Of a stretch of 64,000 nucleotides of DNA, positions 46,404-57,289 are shown one piece after another (the stretch's first letter is position 1; every line of letters starts with the position of its first letter). The notes under the pieces were generated by a model. The model had not been told where the DNA came from and did not search any database. It saw only the letters and a list, made by a program, of their open reading frames with translations. The position numbers and the translations under genes are program-made. The stretch lies in contig OY986975.1 in assembly GCA_963920575.1 (NCBI GenBank), forward strand, positions 18,011,897 through 18,075,896, written 5' to 3'. This DNA comes from Narthecium ossifragum. Its lineage: Eukaryota > Streptophyta > Magnoliopsida > Dioscoreales > Nartheciaceae.

Positions 46404-48068
46404 TTGAGTTTGTATTCACTATGCATTTGATGAGAAATATAATGGGAATTATGAATGAATTGTCATAGATCTCGCAGCGAAAGGATTAAGACATAGTGAA
46501 TGCTATGAGTTTGGTTGGAGTAGTGAAGGAACGGTTGCAGGATTTGAGGGAGACAAAATGGAATAAATTTTTGGAAGAAGTCAAAACTTTTTGTGTCGAT
46601 AATTTTATTAGTGTACCAAATATTAAAGATATTATACAAACTCGAAGTCGTTCGAGGTGTGGAGGGGAAAATATTAGTTATATGCACCATTTTTCGTGTT
46701 GAAGTGTTTTTCCAAGTTATTGATTTGATCGCTCAAGAGATGAATCATCGTTTCACCGAAGCAAATACAAAGTTACTTCTTTGCATAGTATGCCTTGATC
46801 CAAGAAACTCATTCTCAGCATTTAATCACGCTAAGTTATGTCGTCTTGCTGAACTTTATCTAGAGGATTTCACAGTAGCTGACCGTATGATCCTTGGCTC
46901 CGTTTGGTATAGGGTTAAGATAACCCGGGTTAAGGGGGGTTAAGGAATTTTGGGGTTAGAAAAGTGGGGTTAAGGAGTGGGGATAAATTTATTCTCATTT
47001 TGGTGTTTGGGGATAAGGGGGGTTAAGTAGTGAGGATAAGGGGAGTTAAGGGTAGAATTTGTAGCTAATACCAAAAATGCCCTTATATATAATGGCACGT
47101 CGAGAAGTGGCAAATAATATAAATCAAATCATACTGTAATAAAATATTAATATAAGTGGGTCCATGTGCCACGTGTCACCTCGTGATTGGTCCATGTCAT
47201 CTAAAATAGTATTATTTTAATATTAATAATATCATACTGTAATAAAATATTATTATAAGTGGGTCCATGTGCCACGTGTCACCTCGTAATTGGTCCATGT
47301 CATCCAAAATAGTATTATTTTAATATTAATAATATCATACTGTAATAAAATATTATTATAAGTGGGTCCCACATGCCACGTGTCACGTCGTGATTGATCC
47401 ACGTCATCTAAAATAGTATTATTTTAATAATAATAATATCATACTGTAATAAAATATTAATATAAGTGGGTCACACATGCCACGTGTCACATCGTGATTG
47501 GGCCACGTCATCCAAAATAATATTATTTTAATATTACTAATATCGTACTGTAATAAAATATTAATATAAATGTGTCCCACATGCCACGTATCACCTCGTG
47601 ATTGGTCCACATTAATTTAATAATTTAACCATATCTCCATTTCAAGCACCAACCAAACACCAAAACTTAGAAAATCCCAAAAAGTCACTCCCCAGAAAAT
47701 CACTCCAGTGAAGTCACTCCCCAAAAAATCACTCCACTTTAGCTCACTTCTCAGCAACCAAACAGGCCCATATTAGAACAATATCATTTGAGGGTAGTAT
47801 AGTCATTTAGGTCATGGTGCTTAACCCAGGATAAATTTATCCCCGGTTAACCCCATTACCTAACCCCATTCTTGTTTGGGGATAAATGGGGGGTTAAGGG
47901 GGGATAACCCCCCTTAACCCCACACCAAACAGAGGCTTAGAGATTAGCTTAACACTTACATTAGAGATGTTAGAAGAAATAATGAATTTTCTGAAATTCA
48001 AGATATTGGAAGTCTTGTTGTGAAGATGGTTGATATTGGAATTCAAGATTTGGTCATTTTGTTTTAGA
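46404..48068 (+). pseudogene. hAT-family transposase fragment, split
   Basis: Part one (46404-46893): FTMHLMRNIMGIMNELS, stops, then NAMSLVGVVKERLQDLRETK, WNKFLEEVKTFC, SVPNIKDII, RVEVFFQVIDLIAQEMNHRF and DPRNSFSAFNHAKL. Part two (47937-48068): LNTYIRDVRRN, DIGSLVVKMV. This is the DUF4371/hAT-dimerisation type ('zinc finger MYM/TTF-type') protein family, C-terminal half only. It has several stops and frameshifts and lacks the final dimerisation motif. Excising 46897-47936 plus one TTA restores collinearity. Confidence 0.82.
46897..47936. mobile_element. Harbinger-like MITE with internal tandem repeats
   Basis: Ends GCTCCGTTTGGTATAGGG and, reverse-complemented, GCCTCTGTTTGGTGTGGGG; flanking trinucleotides TTG/TTA (46894-46896, 47937-47939), as expected for the TWA targets of PIF/Harbinger. 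G-rich ggggttaagg motifs extend both arms. The core (47120-47600) is about four copies of a ~117-bp unit (catactgtaataaaatatta...cacgtgtcacctcgtgattg). No transposase. Confidence 0.75.
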
Positions 48069-48911
48069 TTTCGCCCCCCCTGAAGTCTCATCCTGGTTCT
48101 GCCACTACCGACGTCCACTCGAAACGAAAGGTCGGCGGTGTTACCACCGTACCGGTTGGCTAATCGGTGCTTGTCACGTGTGGGCTAATTCATGTCCCTC
48201 GTGACTTTCAAGAAACACGAGTATGTTTTTTTTGAGATTAGCATACTTCCTACGCGCGTATAGTTATAACCACGTGTGGAAATGAAAATCGAAGGGGAGG
48301 AACTTGGAAACCCCTTTTCTCTACTGCGATCTCTCGATCTCTCTCAATCTCTCGATCTCCGCTTTGAAACGGTGAGTATGCGGATTTGAAAAGGCGCATA
48401 CAAATCATTTTTTATGCGTATTTATCTGACTCGATGTTTCGAATTGATGTCGGCTGACACCGCCGTACCGGTTGGCTAATCGGTGCTTGTCATGTGTGGG
48501 GTAATTAATGTCCCACGTGATTTTCGATAAACACGAGTATTGTTTTCGTACGACATTAGCATACTTTGTACCCGCGTATAGTGATAACCACGCGTGAAAA
48601 ATCATCTATGCGTATGATAGTTTTTTTTTTGCGCGTTTATTTCTGCGCGTAGTTAAAAGACACATTTAATACGAGCACACGGCAGGTCATCTCACATATT
48701 TAATGCTGACACGTGGCGGGGAATTAATGTCATCGGTGACTTCCGAAGCAACAATGGTATTTATTATTATGCATATATGCTGCAAAATGGTGAAAAGTGA
48801 GGGCGCGTGAGATGGTAGTTTTAGTGGTTAAGGGGTATCAGATGGCAAAACAATAGTGAAAAGGGTATCAATTTTGCTATCTTTGGGGTATGAGATCGGA
48901 AAAAAATCCAT

Positions 48912-49888
48912 GATGTTGATAATATAGTGAACGAGAGTTGTTCCAATAAAACCGGTTACCATACCACAAGACATTCGGAAAAGCATTCCTTGGGGAATTC
49001 AAGAACTTGTTAATGATCTCGAATAAGATTCAAATATACATGAGCTATTACTATAATGGTACGAGCGAACTGACGTACAGTCGACTAGTCTTGGTTTGGA
49101 GTTCTCTTTTTGAATTTTGCAGGCCATACTCGTTCAAAGTCATGATTAAAGGCTCTATTAACAAGAAATAATCGTAAGTTGAATTTAATACAGTAGGATT
49201 AATATCACATGCATTTCAGTCTCAAATATAAAATATATAACATTTATCGTAATTGTTGATAAATTTGGCATGTGCCTGCATCTGCCATGATCAAACAAAA
49301 AATTGACTGGCTATATCGGCATGACACAAAACACTACCCGTCTTTTCTGACTTTAATTGTTGCTTATCACATATTAGATAATTAATATACCCAAATTCAC
49401 GGGACATTGGTCTTTTCATGCTTCCCGTCGCATTAAATGTCATGTCACATTATTAATTTGTATTGTCATTATAACTGCAAACACGCGTAGAAATTTACAT
49501 AAAAACTCATATAACGACGCATAGAAACTCACCTAATAACACATGAGAAGAACATTACTTGTCATTTGTGGGGTAATTAATATCCCACTGACATTTGCAG
49601 AATAATGGTCTTTTCTTGCCGTCATCGTCGCATTAAATGCCATATCATGTATAATATTATGGTATAAGTTAAGGGTATAATGATCATTTAAGTGAACGAG
49701 GGTATCAAGGTGAAAAAAAAAGTCAACCCTTGTGAAACGCCAAAAGCCTTCTTTTAGGGTATCATTTAACAAAAAAAAATTCCACCAACCGGCCATGTCG
49801 TCACGTGTCACAAGCATTCAGACCGGGAGATGAGATAAGAACATGTTGCCATGTTGGGTGGAATATGACGCATCTTGTTCCGAATTAC
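48912..49888. other. Intergenic; arm-like remnants of the 46-49 kb element
   Basis: 48930-49360 shows nothing recognisable. 49380-49790 repeats blocks of the neighbouring inverted-repeat element (gtcgcattaaatg.cat, acacgcgtagaaatttac, ttgtcatttgtggggtaatt, agggtatca), probably a decayed arm of a related copy. The DNA then passes into the RNase promoter, which has a CACGTG (49804). Confidence 0.5.
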
Positions 49889-49945
49889 GCGGCGTGAGGC
49901 AGGATGGCATGAATTATTTGATAGAGCCAAACCAAATCAATCAAC
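49889..49945. repeat. Dispersed motif, copy 3, in the RNase upstream region
   Basis: gcgtgaggcaggatggcatg, aattatttgatagagcc.. aligns with the copies at 602 and 24251. It lies about 240 bp before the RNase start codon. Confidence 0.65.
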
Positions 49946-50105
49946 CATCAAACAGTACCAAGCTTCTCCTCCACCGCACACGTCTACACCATACATGCAC
50001 TATTTACTATTTATTGATTGCATCGATAAAAATAAATAAATTGTGGGCTAGTCAAACCTCTTCACCAGCTCCTTGCTTCTCTCTTATCAGCTATCATTGA
50101 ACTTC

Positions 50106-50113
50106 TATAAATA
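50106..50113 (+). promoter_or_regulatory. TATA box of the RNase T2 gene
   Basis: TATAAATA lies 68 bp before the ATG at 50181, a usual distance for a plant core promoter with a short 5' UTR. CT-rich and CCACC-rich leader sequence lies between. Confidence 0.75.
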
Positions 50114-50180
50114 GCCATGCACCCCACCTTTGAGCTCTCCACCCACACCACCAGTAGTACTGACATAGCTCTACATAGCA

Positions 50181-52183
50181 ATGGCCATGGCTACTACCCT
50201 CCTCTCTCTCCTCCTCGCCTTCGCCATCGCCATCGCCCTCCCCCTCTCCCAGGCTGAAATTTCTGGCCCGGGACTGATCAGCGCGGCTGACCAGCCGGAG
50301 TTCGATTATTTAAAGCTGGCTCTCTACTGGAGCGGCTCCGTCTGCCGTGGCAACAAAAAGTGTTGCTCTCAAAACGCTTGCTGCCGGTAGCTACACACAT
50401 ATAACTGAGCTCTTCTTAATTTTATTTTATTTCAATGAAGTACATGATAATTAATATTTATGCTTGCGTATACCTTATTGGGTAACAGAATATATATTCT
50501 TTTGAACAGTTTAATCATATGTGTTTTGACTGACATAGCATGAAAGGATGAGTATGTAAATTTATAGTTAAAAGTGATTCACGTGAGTATTGAATTTAAA
50601 AAACGACAAAGAAACAAGTACATATGAAAGTACAGACCGTACAAAGTCATAGTCATGCAGTACTGTTTCGTTTACTCACCCTGTCTGAATCTGTCAACTT
50701 TCCTCTTATATTTGAGCTCCTGCTGTTATGATCATATACATATAAAGAAAAAACCCTAATGAAACTTTCTGTCATGCTCTCGCAGCTCTCCTCCTACAGA
50801 TGGATTCGCCATCCGTAAGTGATCATATTTCAACTAAAAGCCCTTCGATCATCAAGAATCTTAATTAATAACTAAGAAGCTAATTAACTTGATAACATAG
50901 CTATTATTATGCACTTGTTACAGATGGATTTTGGCCGGACTACAATGATGGAACCTATCCATCATGCTGCCCCGGTTCGTCCTACGATCAATCAAAGGTT
51001 GTAAAAATTCTCATCTTTCTTTGCATGTAATATCTGACAAATTAGTCATGAGTTTATTGGTTTTCTTATGTAACTAAATTTTGTGTCTTAATTGTTTCGT
51101 TTTGTTGCATATTAATTATATGTAAATATGCATATAGATCAAAAGCTTGCTTCCAGCTCTGAAGCAATACTGGCCAGCATTCAGCTGCGAGGATAGAAAA
51201 TTTTGCGGTGGAAAGACCGGCCACTTTTTGGCCTATGAAGTATGAATTAATTCACAACTCATCCAATTAATCACCACTTGCTTAATTATCCTTTAATTCA
51301 CAAGTTATACTAACAAGTTCCTACTTGTGCTTCTCCGGCCTCCTCAAATTTTTTCCTTTGGTGATTTGGGACTTCATACATAGTGGGGTACTACTACTAC
51401 TACTCTTTCTCTCTCAACCTCTAGCTTCTTACGTACATTTTAATTAAGCCACATTAATTACTTGAGATTTCAGTGAAACCATGCATCAAAAATTAAGATG
51501 AACATTTTTCCTGTTTTCTACATCTTTATATTAATTGTTAATTCTCTTATATATTCAGAAAAACATGGAACATGTGCTTACCCAACAATGAAAGGACAGT
51601 ACAGCTACTTCGCCACGGCTCTTCAAATCTTCTTTAAATATGATGTTTCGGTAAATTATAATCAGTAGTAGCTATTATATATTCCTTAAAACAGACTAAA
51701 AAAAGGATTATATATATCATTAGCTAATTAAAAATGTTTGTATTCTTCAGAACATCTTGTACAAAGCAGGTGTTGTGCCCACAAATGCTCAGACATACCG
51801 TCGAAAACGGATAGCTACTGCTATTGAATCTTCTACAGGGGCATCGATCGAACTAGTTTGCGGTGATGGTTATCTGACGGAAGTTCATATGTGCTTTAAA
51901 AAATCCCTTAAGGTAATTATATATTGTCAATCTTCTTTTTTTTCTAAGAGATCGATCGAGTTAATTAGCAGAGTACGTAATTAAGTTTAATTGCACCTCA
52001 TATATAAAAGAAGAAACCCACAATCATTATGTATATAATTAATTAGGATCTTTCTTACCATTTTTCATTGCAGCCTATGGATTGCCCGGTGACCTCTGGA
52101 AGCAGCTCATCATCCTGCCCTGAATATGTCATGCTGCCACAATCTGAAACTCACAGTAATTAAGTTTTTCATTCATTAATCTA

Positions 52184-52230
<47 letters not shown>

Positions 52231-52368
52231 GCCCTAATTAAAATAGCCTTTATTTCATATTTTTTCTCATCATTCTCTTTGAATACAGTTTCAGAAGTTC
52301 ACAATGAAAGAGCAGCATTTAACTGGCCTGAGTTCATCGAGACTTCTGTGCCTGTTTCTGTGGCTTAA
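50181..52368 (+). CDS. RNS2-like: RNase T2, class II (RNS2-like), nine exons
   Basis: Secretory-pathway T2 ribonuclease that would cleave RNA through 2',3'-cyclic phosphates. Exons by GT-AG and frame: 50181-50386, 50786-50814, 50924-50997, 51138-51239, 51384-51387, 51559-51650, 51751-51912, 52074-52155, 52289-52368; total 831 nt, 276 residues plus stop, no internal stop. The signal peptide is residues ~1-25 ([20 protein letters not shown]..). CCSQNACCR precedes active-site motif I, FAIHGFWPDY (Phe where Leu is usual). Motif II, EWEKHGTC, is complete only with the 4-nt exon TGGG. Further Cys pairs fit the fold. The C-terminal extension after CPEYVMLP resembles vacuolar RNS2-type enzymes, suggesting a role in rRNA turnover. 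If exon 8 is not spliced, a stop at 52161 gives a shorter form. Confidence 0.85.
51384..51387 (+). other. Predicted 4-nt microexon (TGGG)
   Basis: Sequence ..catacatag|TGGG|gtacta... Exon 4 ends ..TAT GAA in phase 0; exon 6 begins AA AAA CAT GGA ACA TGT. Inserting TGGG supplies Trp and the first base of Glu, giving YEWEKHGTC. Without it motif II lacks its Trp and the frame shifts. Not confirmed by transcripts. Confidence 0.7.
52180..52226. repeat. (TA)n microsatellite in the last RNase intron
   Basis: About 20 TA dinucleotides inside intron 8; a length-variable marker. Confidence 0.9.
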
Positions 52369-52492
52369 GGATGGACGCTACTATGTATGCTTTGAATAGC
52401 ATATCTAGGCTTCAAGTTGGACCTAAATAATGCAACTTTTGTGTGTGTGTGATTGTGTTGCTAGTGGAATAATCCAACTTTGTGTTTATGTA

Positions 52493-52692
52493 NNNNNNNN
52501 NNNNNNNNNNNNNNNNNNNNNNNNNNNNNNNNNNNNNNNNNNNNNNNNNNNNNNNNNNNNNNNNNNNNNNNNNNNNNNNNNNNNNNNNNNNNNNNNNNNN
52601 NNNNNNNNNNNNNNNNNNNNNNNNNNNNNNNNNNNNNNNNNNNNNNNNNNNNNNNNNNNNNNNNNNNNNNNNNNNNNNNNNNNNNNNNNNNN
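52493..52692. other. Assembly gap, 200 N
   Basis: Exactly 200 unresolved bases between the RNase 3' region and the inverted repeat of the next element. The left end of that element may lie inside it. The size is probably a placeholder. Confidence 0.98.
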
Positions 52693-53320
52693 TGGCCTTT
52701 CATTTTTTACTCCCGCGGTCAAATACGTAACTTCAAGTTACGTCTTTAATTAAAGACGTAACTTCGAGTTACGTTTTTGACCGTTGACCACCAAGTGCGC
52801 CGCGACCAAGTGCGGAGCCTAGAGACACGCCTAATAAGACGTATCTCCAAGTTACGTCTCCACAAGAGACGTAACTCCAAGTTACGTCTTTATTTGAAGA
52901 CTAACGGCTGAAAAAGACAAGTGTTAGTGTTATTAGTGGGGTTAGTATTAAAACGTAACTTTGAGTTACGTCTCAATTAATGAAGACGTAACTTGGAGTT
53001 ACGCTTTTGACCGTTGACCATCAAGTACGCCGCCACCAACTGCGGAGCCTTAGTAAGACGTGCCTTAGTAAGCCGTAACTTCAACTTACGGCTTAATATA
53101 GACCACACTAGCCCAACACTTCGTTATATTTGACGCTCTGTGTACAAACATTCAACCAAACACAAAATTTGAAAATAAAACATCACAAACCAAACATCAC
53201 AGACCAATCATCCACCCCAATTTCTGTACCCAATACATGATTACACCCACCCCATTCACATCTAAACGCAGTGCTTGTATAAATCAAAATCAAACGTCAA
53301 ACATCATTAATAATCAAACG

Positions 53321-55521
53321 TCAAAATCTCCAAGTTCTTTGTTTCTTCGCTACCGACTTCTTTCTCCTCAACGACGGTCCAGCCTCCTCTCCCCCCATCA
53401 TAGCACCGATATCGATATTATGCTCAACATGTCCGATTGGATCCTCCTCTGTAGTGCCCATGACTGGATATGATGATGGTAAATCTTGAGATACCGGCAT
53501 GTCATAGAAAGTAGTATGCTCGGTAGTCGGCTGCGACTGCTGTGAACTAACAGGAGCTCCGCCGCAAATCCGTAAATCCTCCATCATCGAGTAGAATACC
53601 GGTGCAAAACGATCGGCGAGCTCCTCCCCAGAACGACCTTGGCAGACAATGTAACTGTCCTCGGCGGTGTCATACTGCAAGTTAAGACAATTTGATTAGA
53701 TTAACACAATATAATATTTAATTATGAACAAAAAAAATATATTTACCATCTTTCGTAAAAGGTGTATGTTCGGCTGATGGACCATTCTGTCCTCCAATCT
53801 AGGCCTACTGACATACCGCATGGTGATCCCCCAGTACCACTGCAAGTATGACTCAGGATTCTCACCATCGTCCACTGCACCGTCAATGACCCTCTGGTGC
53901 CGCTCCTCCCATTGGGTGATATACTGGTGATGTGTAGTGACCCAGTTTGCAGTAGCATTGCCCCGACAGCTTGCACGTGATAGCCTCTCGGTCACTGGGG
54001 ATGGTATCTCCTGTCGTAGCCCAAACTGCCGCATCACCCGTGGTGCCTCATGCATCTCCACTATATCGAAACAGATGAGCGGCACATGACTCCTCCAAAT
54101 AGCAAAATCCGCAGTACAGAGAGCCGGTAATTGTGCTAGACGCTGCGGTGTATATGGACACCACATAACCTACAAGTTTAAAATACAAAGTCGGTTAGAT
54201 CACATGAACATTAAAGTAGTTAATAAAATCTTGGATCGTGAGCGATAATACCTGAGATGACAACTGTCTGTCCAGCTGCTCTCGGTAGTAGGCTAAGTAA
54301 CGGCCATGCGGGTTTCCTCTACCGCTGTGTGGTGCTGTCCACCTGCATTGTATATCAAGAGTTAGATGTTAATGCTAACTAAACTTCAAAAAATATTTGT
54401 AAACAATCAAAAATTCGTACTGGATTGCCAAGGGGCCTTCAATGATACGCATATCACGCTACTCGGTCTGCTGTTGGGTAGCTAGCGGTCGTCGCGGCAT
54501 TAGTTCAGGCCGTCTAATATGGAGGTGCTCCCATGACCATACCTTCGAATGGAGTTGGATCTTCAATTACCCCGGGTATGGTATTTTGCCGCATCATCCG
54601 GTCGACCCACTCATCATCTGGGAATTCATCTGGTAGCTCCTCTTCATACTGTGTTGGACTAAGAGGCATTGGATCGTCAATATCTTCATCATGATGCAAT
54701 GGCTCATTGCTCAGTGCAGTATTCTCGATCCAATCATCATCATGATCATCATGATGGTCCTCAACATCAGCATCTAGCAAGGGACTTCGAGATGTTGAAG
54801 GCATATAAGCGCCACCATGATCGCTTACGACATTGTCATCATATTGGTGGCCTCTACGAAAACTCGATGGGCCAGCATCGAAATCATTATGTGTGTGGGG
54901 TCTCACATATGTACCCGGAGTAGATTGCGTGTATTCATGAGTCAAGTCCTCCTGCTGATAAGGCCTGCATGTTCATACACAAGTGACACAAGTGACTCAT
55001 GAATGAAGGGCATACCTTATATATAACATTACATATAATGTTTCACAATATGTTACTTACTGTGATGTTTGATAACCGAATGTGGGAGCGCCATAGGACC
55101 CAAGAGAGACGTTATCGATTGAATCGTCTCCTCGTTGTAGTAGGCGTGTAAATTCACCAAATGCCGTGTTACTTGGAGGATCATTGTTGACTTCGACACC
55201 AATTTTCACCAAGAATAACTGAATACTTGGAATGACCGGGTAGAGACTAAGAATGCCAGTAGTATCACTATCATCCTTTATGTCCACACCGCAATACGTG
55301 TTTTCTCCCATAGGATATCTACAAGTTATGCGAATGTCGAAATAGCTTGGATTGTATCCAGTTAAATCAAACATTAAAGCCTTCAAGTCTGCATAACTTG
55401 CGTTCTTTCGTATCCTAGTAGGTTTTATTCGGCCACCTATGTATTCAATATCGCCCGCATTACCCTTAAATTCCACATTTCCGTCCATCCGGCACAATAG
55501 TGGAACAATGCCATTATCCAT
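53321..55521 (-). CDS. PB1-like plus plant mobile domain (PMD/MAIN-like) protein
   Basis: Inferred minus-strand exons: 55521-55061 (PB1-like MuDR N-domain: IEYIGGRIKPTRIRKNASYA, GYNPSYFDIRITCRYPMG), 54964-54543 (acidic, His/Asp-rich linker), a poorly defined exon near 54420-54470, 54342-54252 (YREQLDRQLSSQ), 54169-53747 (VMWCPYTPQRLAQLP, VPLICFDIVEMHEAPRVMRQ, FGLRQEIP; PMD of the MAIN/MAIL and PP7-long-form type), 53674-53321 (Ser/Pro-rich tail ending KKQRTWRF). Exon joins keep frame (SSQ/VMW, KM/YDT, SQ/PYQ) except around the third, where I see a possible stop. Lies wholly inside the long-repeat element. Function unknown; may be a transposon-borne gene or a pseudogene. Confidence 0.65.
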
Positions 55522-55674
55522 CACTATAAATAATACAAATATAATGACAATTATGAGCCAATTAGAAGGAAATTCCAAGTTAATAGTAAAAATTCATATG
55601 GAAAATAGATTTCATATAAACCAATTGAACTAAATTTAGGAAAAAAATTAGCATATCATTTTCTAGATCAATGA

Positions 55675-55966
55675 AGTAATAATGGTGCATTACAGCATAA
55701 TCAAATTTATATCAAATTTTGCATAAAAAATCAATTTTATACTCTAAAAAAAAATCAATTTTGCATAAAAAAACCCTAATTTTGCATATGTAAACCCTAA
55801 TTCTCAAACAACAAATACATAGTAATTATGATGCATTACAGCATAATCAAATCAATATCAAATTTTACATAAAAAATCAATTTTATACTCTGAAAAAAAT
55901 CAATTTTGCATAAAAAAACCCTAATTTTGCATATATAAACCCTAATTCTTACATAACAAATACATT
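55675..55966. repeat. 146-bp tandem duplication with telomere-like words
   Basis: Two copies (from 55675 and 55821) of agtaat.atg.tgcattacag..., each with aaaccctaatt words. Probably the upstream noncoding region of the PMD gene. The purine-rich DNA at 55980-56260 is its likely leader; the frames there are compositional. Confidence 0.85.
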
Positions 55967-56474
55967 GTTAAAATTTTATAGAAAAATCTCACTTGGAGAG
56001 GAAGATGGAGAAGATCCACAAGTTTGGAGGTGTTTTCGCCGGAGAAACGCCGGAAAATCGCGCCGTACGAGTAAATGGGGAGGGAGGTATGCTCGGTTGG
56101 GAGGGGGGGGCAGGTGGGGAAGGAGGAGGGGGCCCGCTGGCCGCGTGCGGACGCCCGGCGACGAAGATCGCCGGAAAATCACCGGAGATCGAGAGAAGTA
56201 GAGGGGTTTGGAGAAGGAGAAGGGTGTCGGGTGGGGAAGGAGGCGGGCTGGCCGTCGGGGGTAATTAGAATTGGAGACGTAACTCCAAGTTACGTCTCTT
56301 ATGGAGACGTAACTTGGAGATACGTCTTATTAGGCGTGTCTCTAGGCTCCGCACTTGGTCGCGGCGCACTTGGTGGTCAACGGTCAAAACCGTAACTCGA
56401 AGTTACGTCTTAAATTGAAGACGTAATTTGAAGTTACGTCTTTGATTGCGGGAGTAAAAAATGAAAGGCCACGC

Positions 56475-57280
56475 CAGCGTGGCGCTGACGTGGCCAAACG
56501 AGGCATAGATGGGTAAATATTTTTTGGAGAGGGTTATTTTAATAATATTTTATTAAAATAAGATTATTTAAAAAAAATTTCCATTAATTTTCATTGTTAG
56601 GTTCTTAGAAGTATGTAAAAACCTAAAAAAATATATTTGGTTGTTACATCAAAATGTATAATCTTTTATCAATTTCTGTTAGTTACTTTTATGCCAATCC
56701 AGATTTGTGCTGTTAGTTTCTTTTTCACTGAATATAGTATTTCTGCTAGTTAATTTTTAGAATTTCTGGTAGTAAGTACTACAGATTGCATTGTATCATT
56801 GAGAATGGGAAATAACAATTCAGTGGGAAGTAACTACAAGGTAAATAGAATGTAACTCCCATATACTTATAAAACGTAGCTACTATTGTATCTCATCATT
56901 TTCTTTGGAAAGCAACTATGAAATGGCTGAACCATTGACCTTATCACAAATAAATTTGTATTGGTGGTAGTTACTTTTCATTTAAGTTTATGTAATTATC
57001 TAATGTGAAAGGAAAGTAATTAACTATTGTGAAAGGAAAATAACTACCAGATGTTTTTGTATAAATTTCATTTAAGTATGAATGTTTACTTTGTCTTAGT
57101 TTCAAAAATTACGTACTTTACATGATTTTTGAATTGGTTACTTCCCATCATTTCTTATATGTTTGATATGATTTGTCTCTGATGAGACGTGAAAAGTACA
57201 CAAGTTAACCCCTTAATTTACCTTTATTAGTTTTCGAGTAAGGTATTTCTAATAATTTTCATGGTATTTCAGGTACAAGA
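56475..57280. other. AT-rich flank of the 59-62 kb MULE with GTTACTTTT words
   Basis: No gene. Irregular repeats of (g)tagttacttttca.. also fill the MULE intron (60400-60960) and its 3' flank (62260-62760), so this is probably the 5' noncoding part of that element, cut by the LTR that follows. Confidence 0.5.
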
Positions 57281-57289
57281 GCCTTCAAC

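Larger units (their letters stand above)
45843..48911. mobile_element. Long-inverted-repeat (foldback/MULE-like) element
   Basis: The left arm 45843-46372 and the right arm (48155-48911, inverted) share many blocks: gcgatctcatag/gagatcg ends, accattgttgcttcggaagtcaccgatgacattaat, cacgtgt.gttatcact and gggga.attaat..ccacacgtgacaagcacc. The right arm carries a ~300-bp tandem duplication (48155-48300 versus 48455-48600). A hAT pseudogene split by a Harbinger-like element lies between the arms. The arm length fits a MULE; whether one element owns both arms is inference. Confidence 0.62.
52730..56460. repeat. ACGTAACT-N3-AGTTACGT palindromes in the inverted repeats
   Basis: Imperfect 19-bp palindromes such as acgtaacttcaagttacgt and acgtaacttggagttacgt occur about a dozen times across both terminal regions (for example 52731, 52760, 52868, 52988, 56278, 56308, 56391). 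They are possible protein-binding or hairpin sites. Confidence 0.8.
52693..56474. mobile_element. MULE-like element with ~205-bp inverted repeats and a PMD gene
   Basis: The left repeat 52693-52897 and the inverted right repeat 56268-56474 are over ~90% alike, beginning TGGCCTTTCATTTTTTACTC. A second diverged copy of the left repeat follows at 52940-53095. The right side continues past 56474 (cacgccagcgtggcgctgac) and the left partner would fall in the gap, so the true ends and duplication are not visible. The interior carries a minus-strand gene with PB1-like and plant mobile domains but no DDE transposase. Long repeats plus a MULE-type PB1 domain point to the Mutator superfamily. Confidence 0.75.

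Noticed and set aside
52430..52753. Open frames spanning the N run
   Set aside because: They cross 200 unresolved bases and have no supporting sequence.
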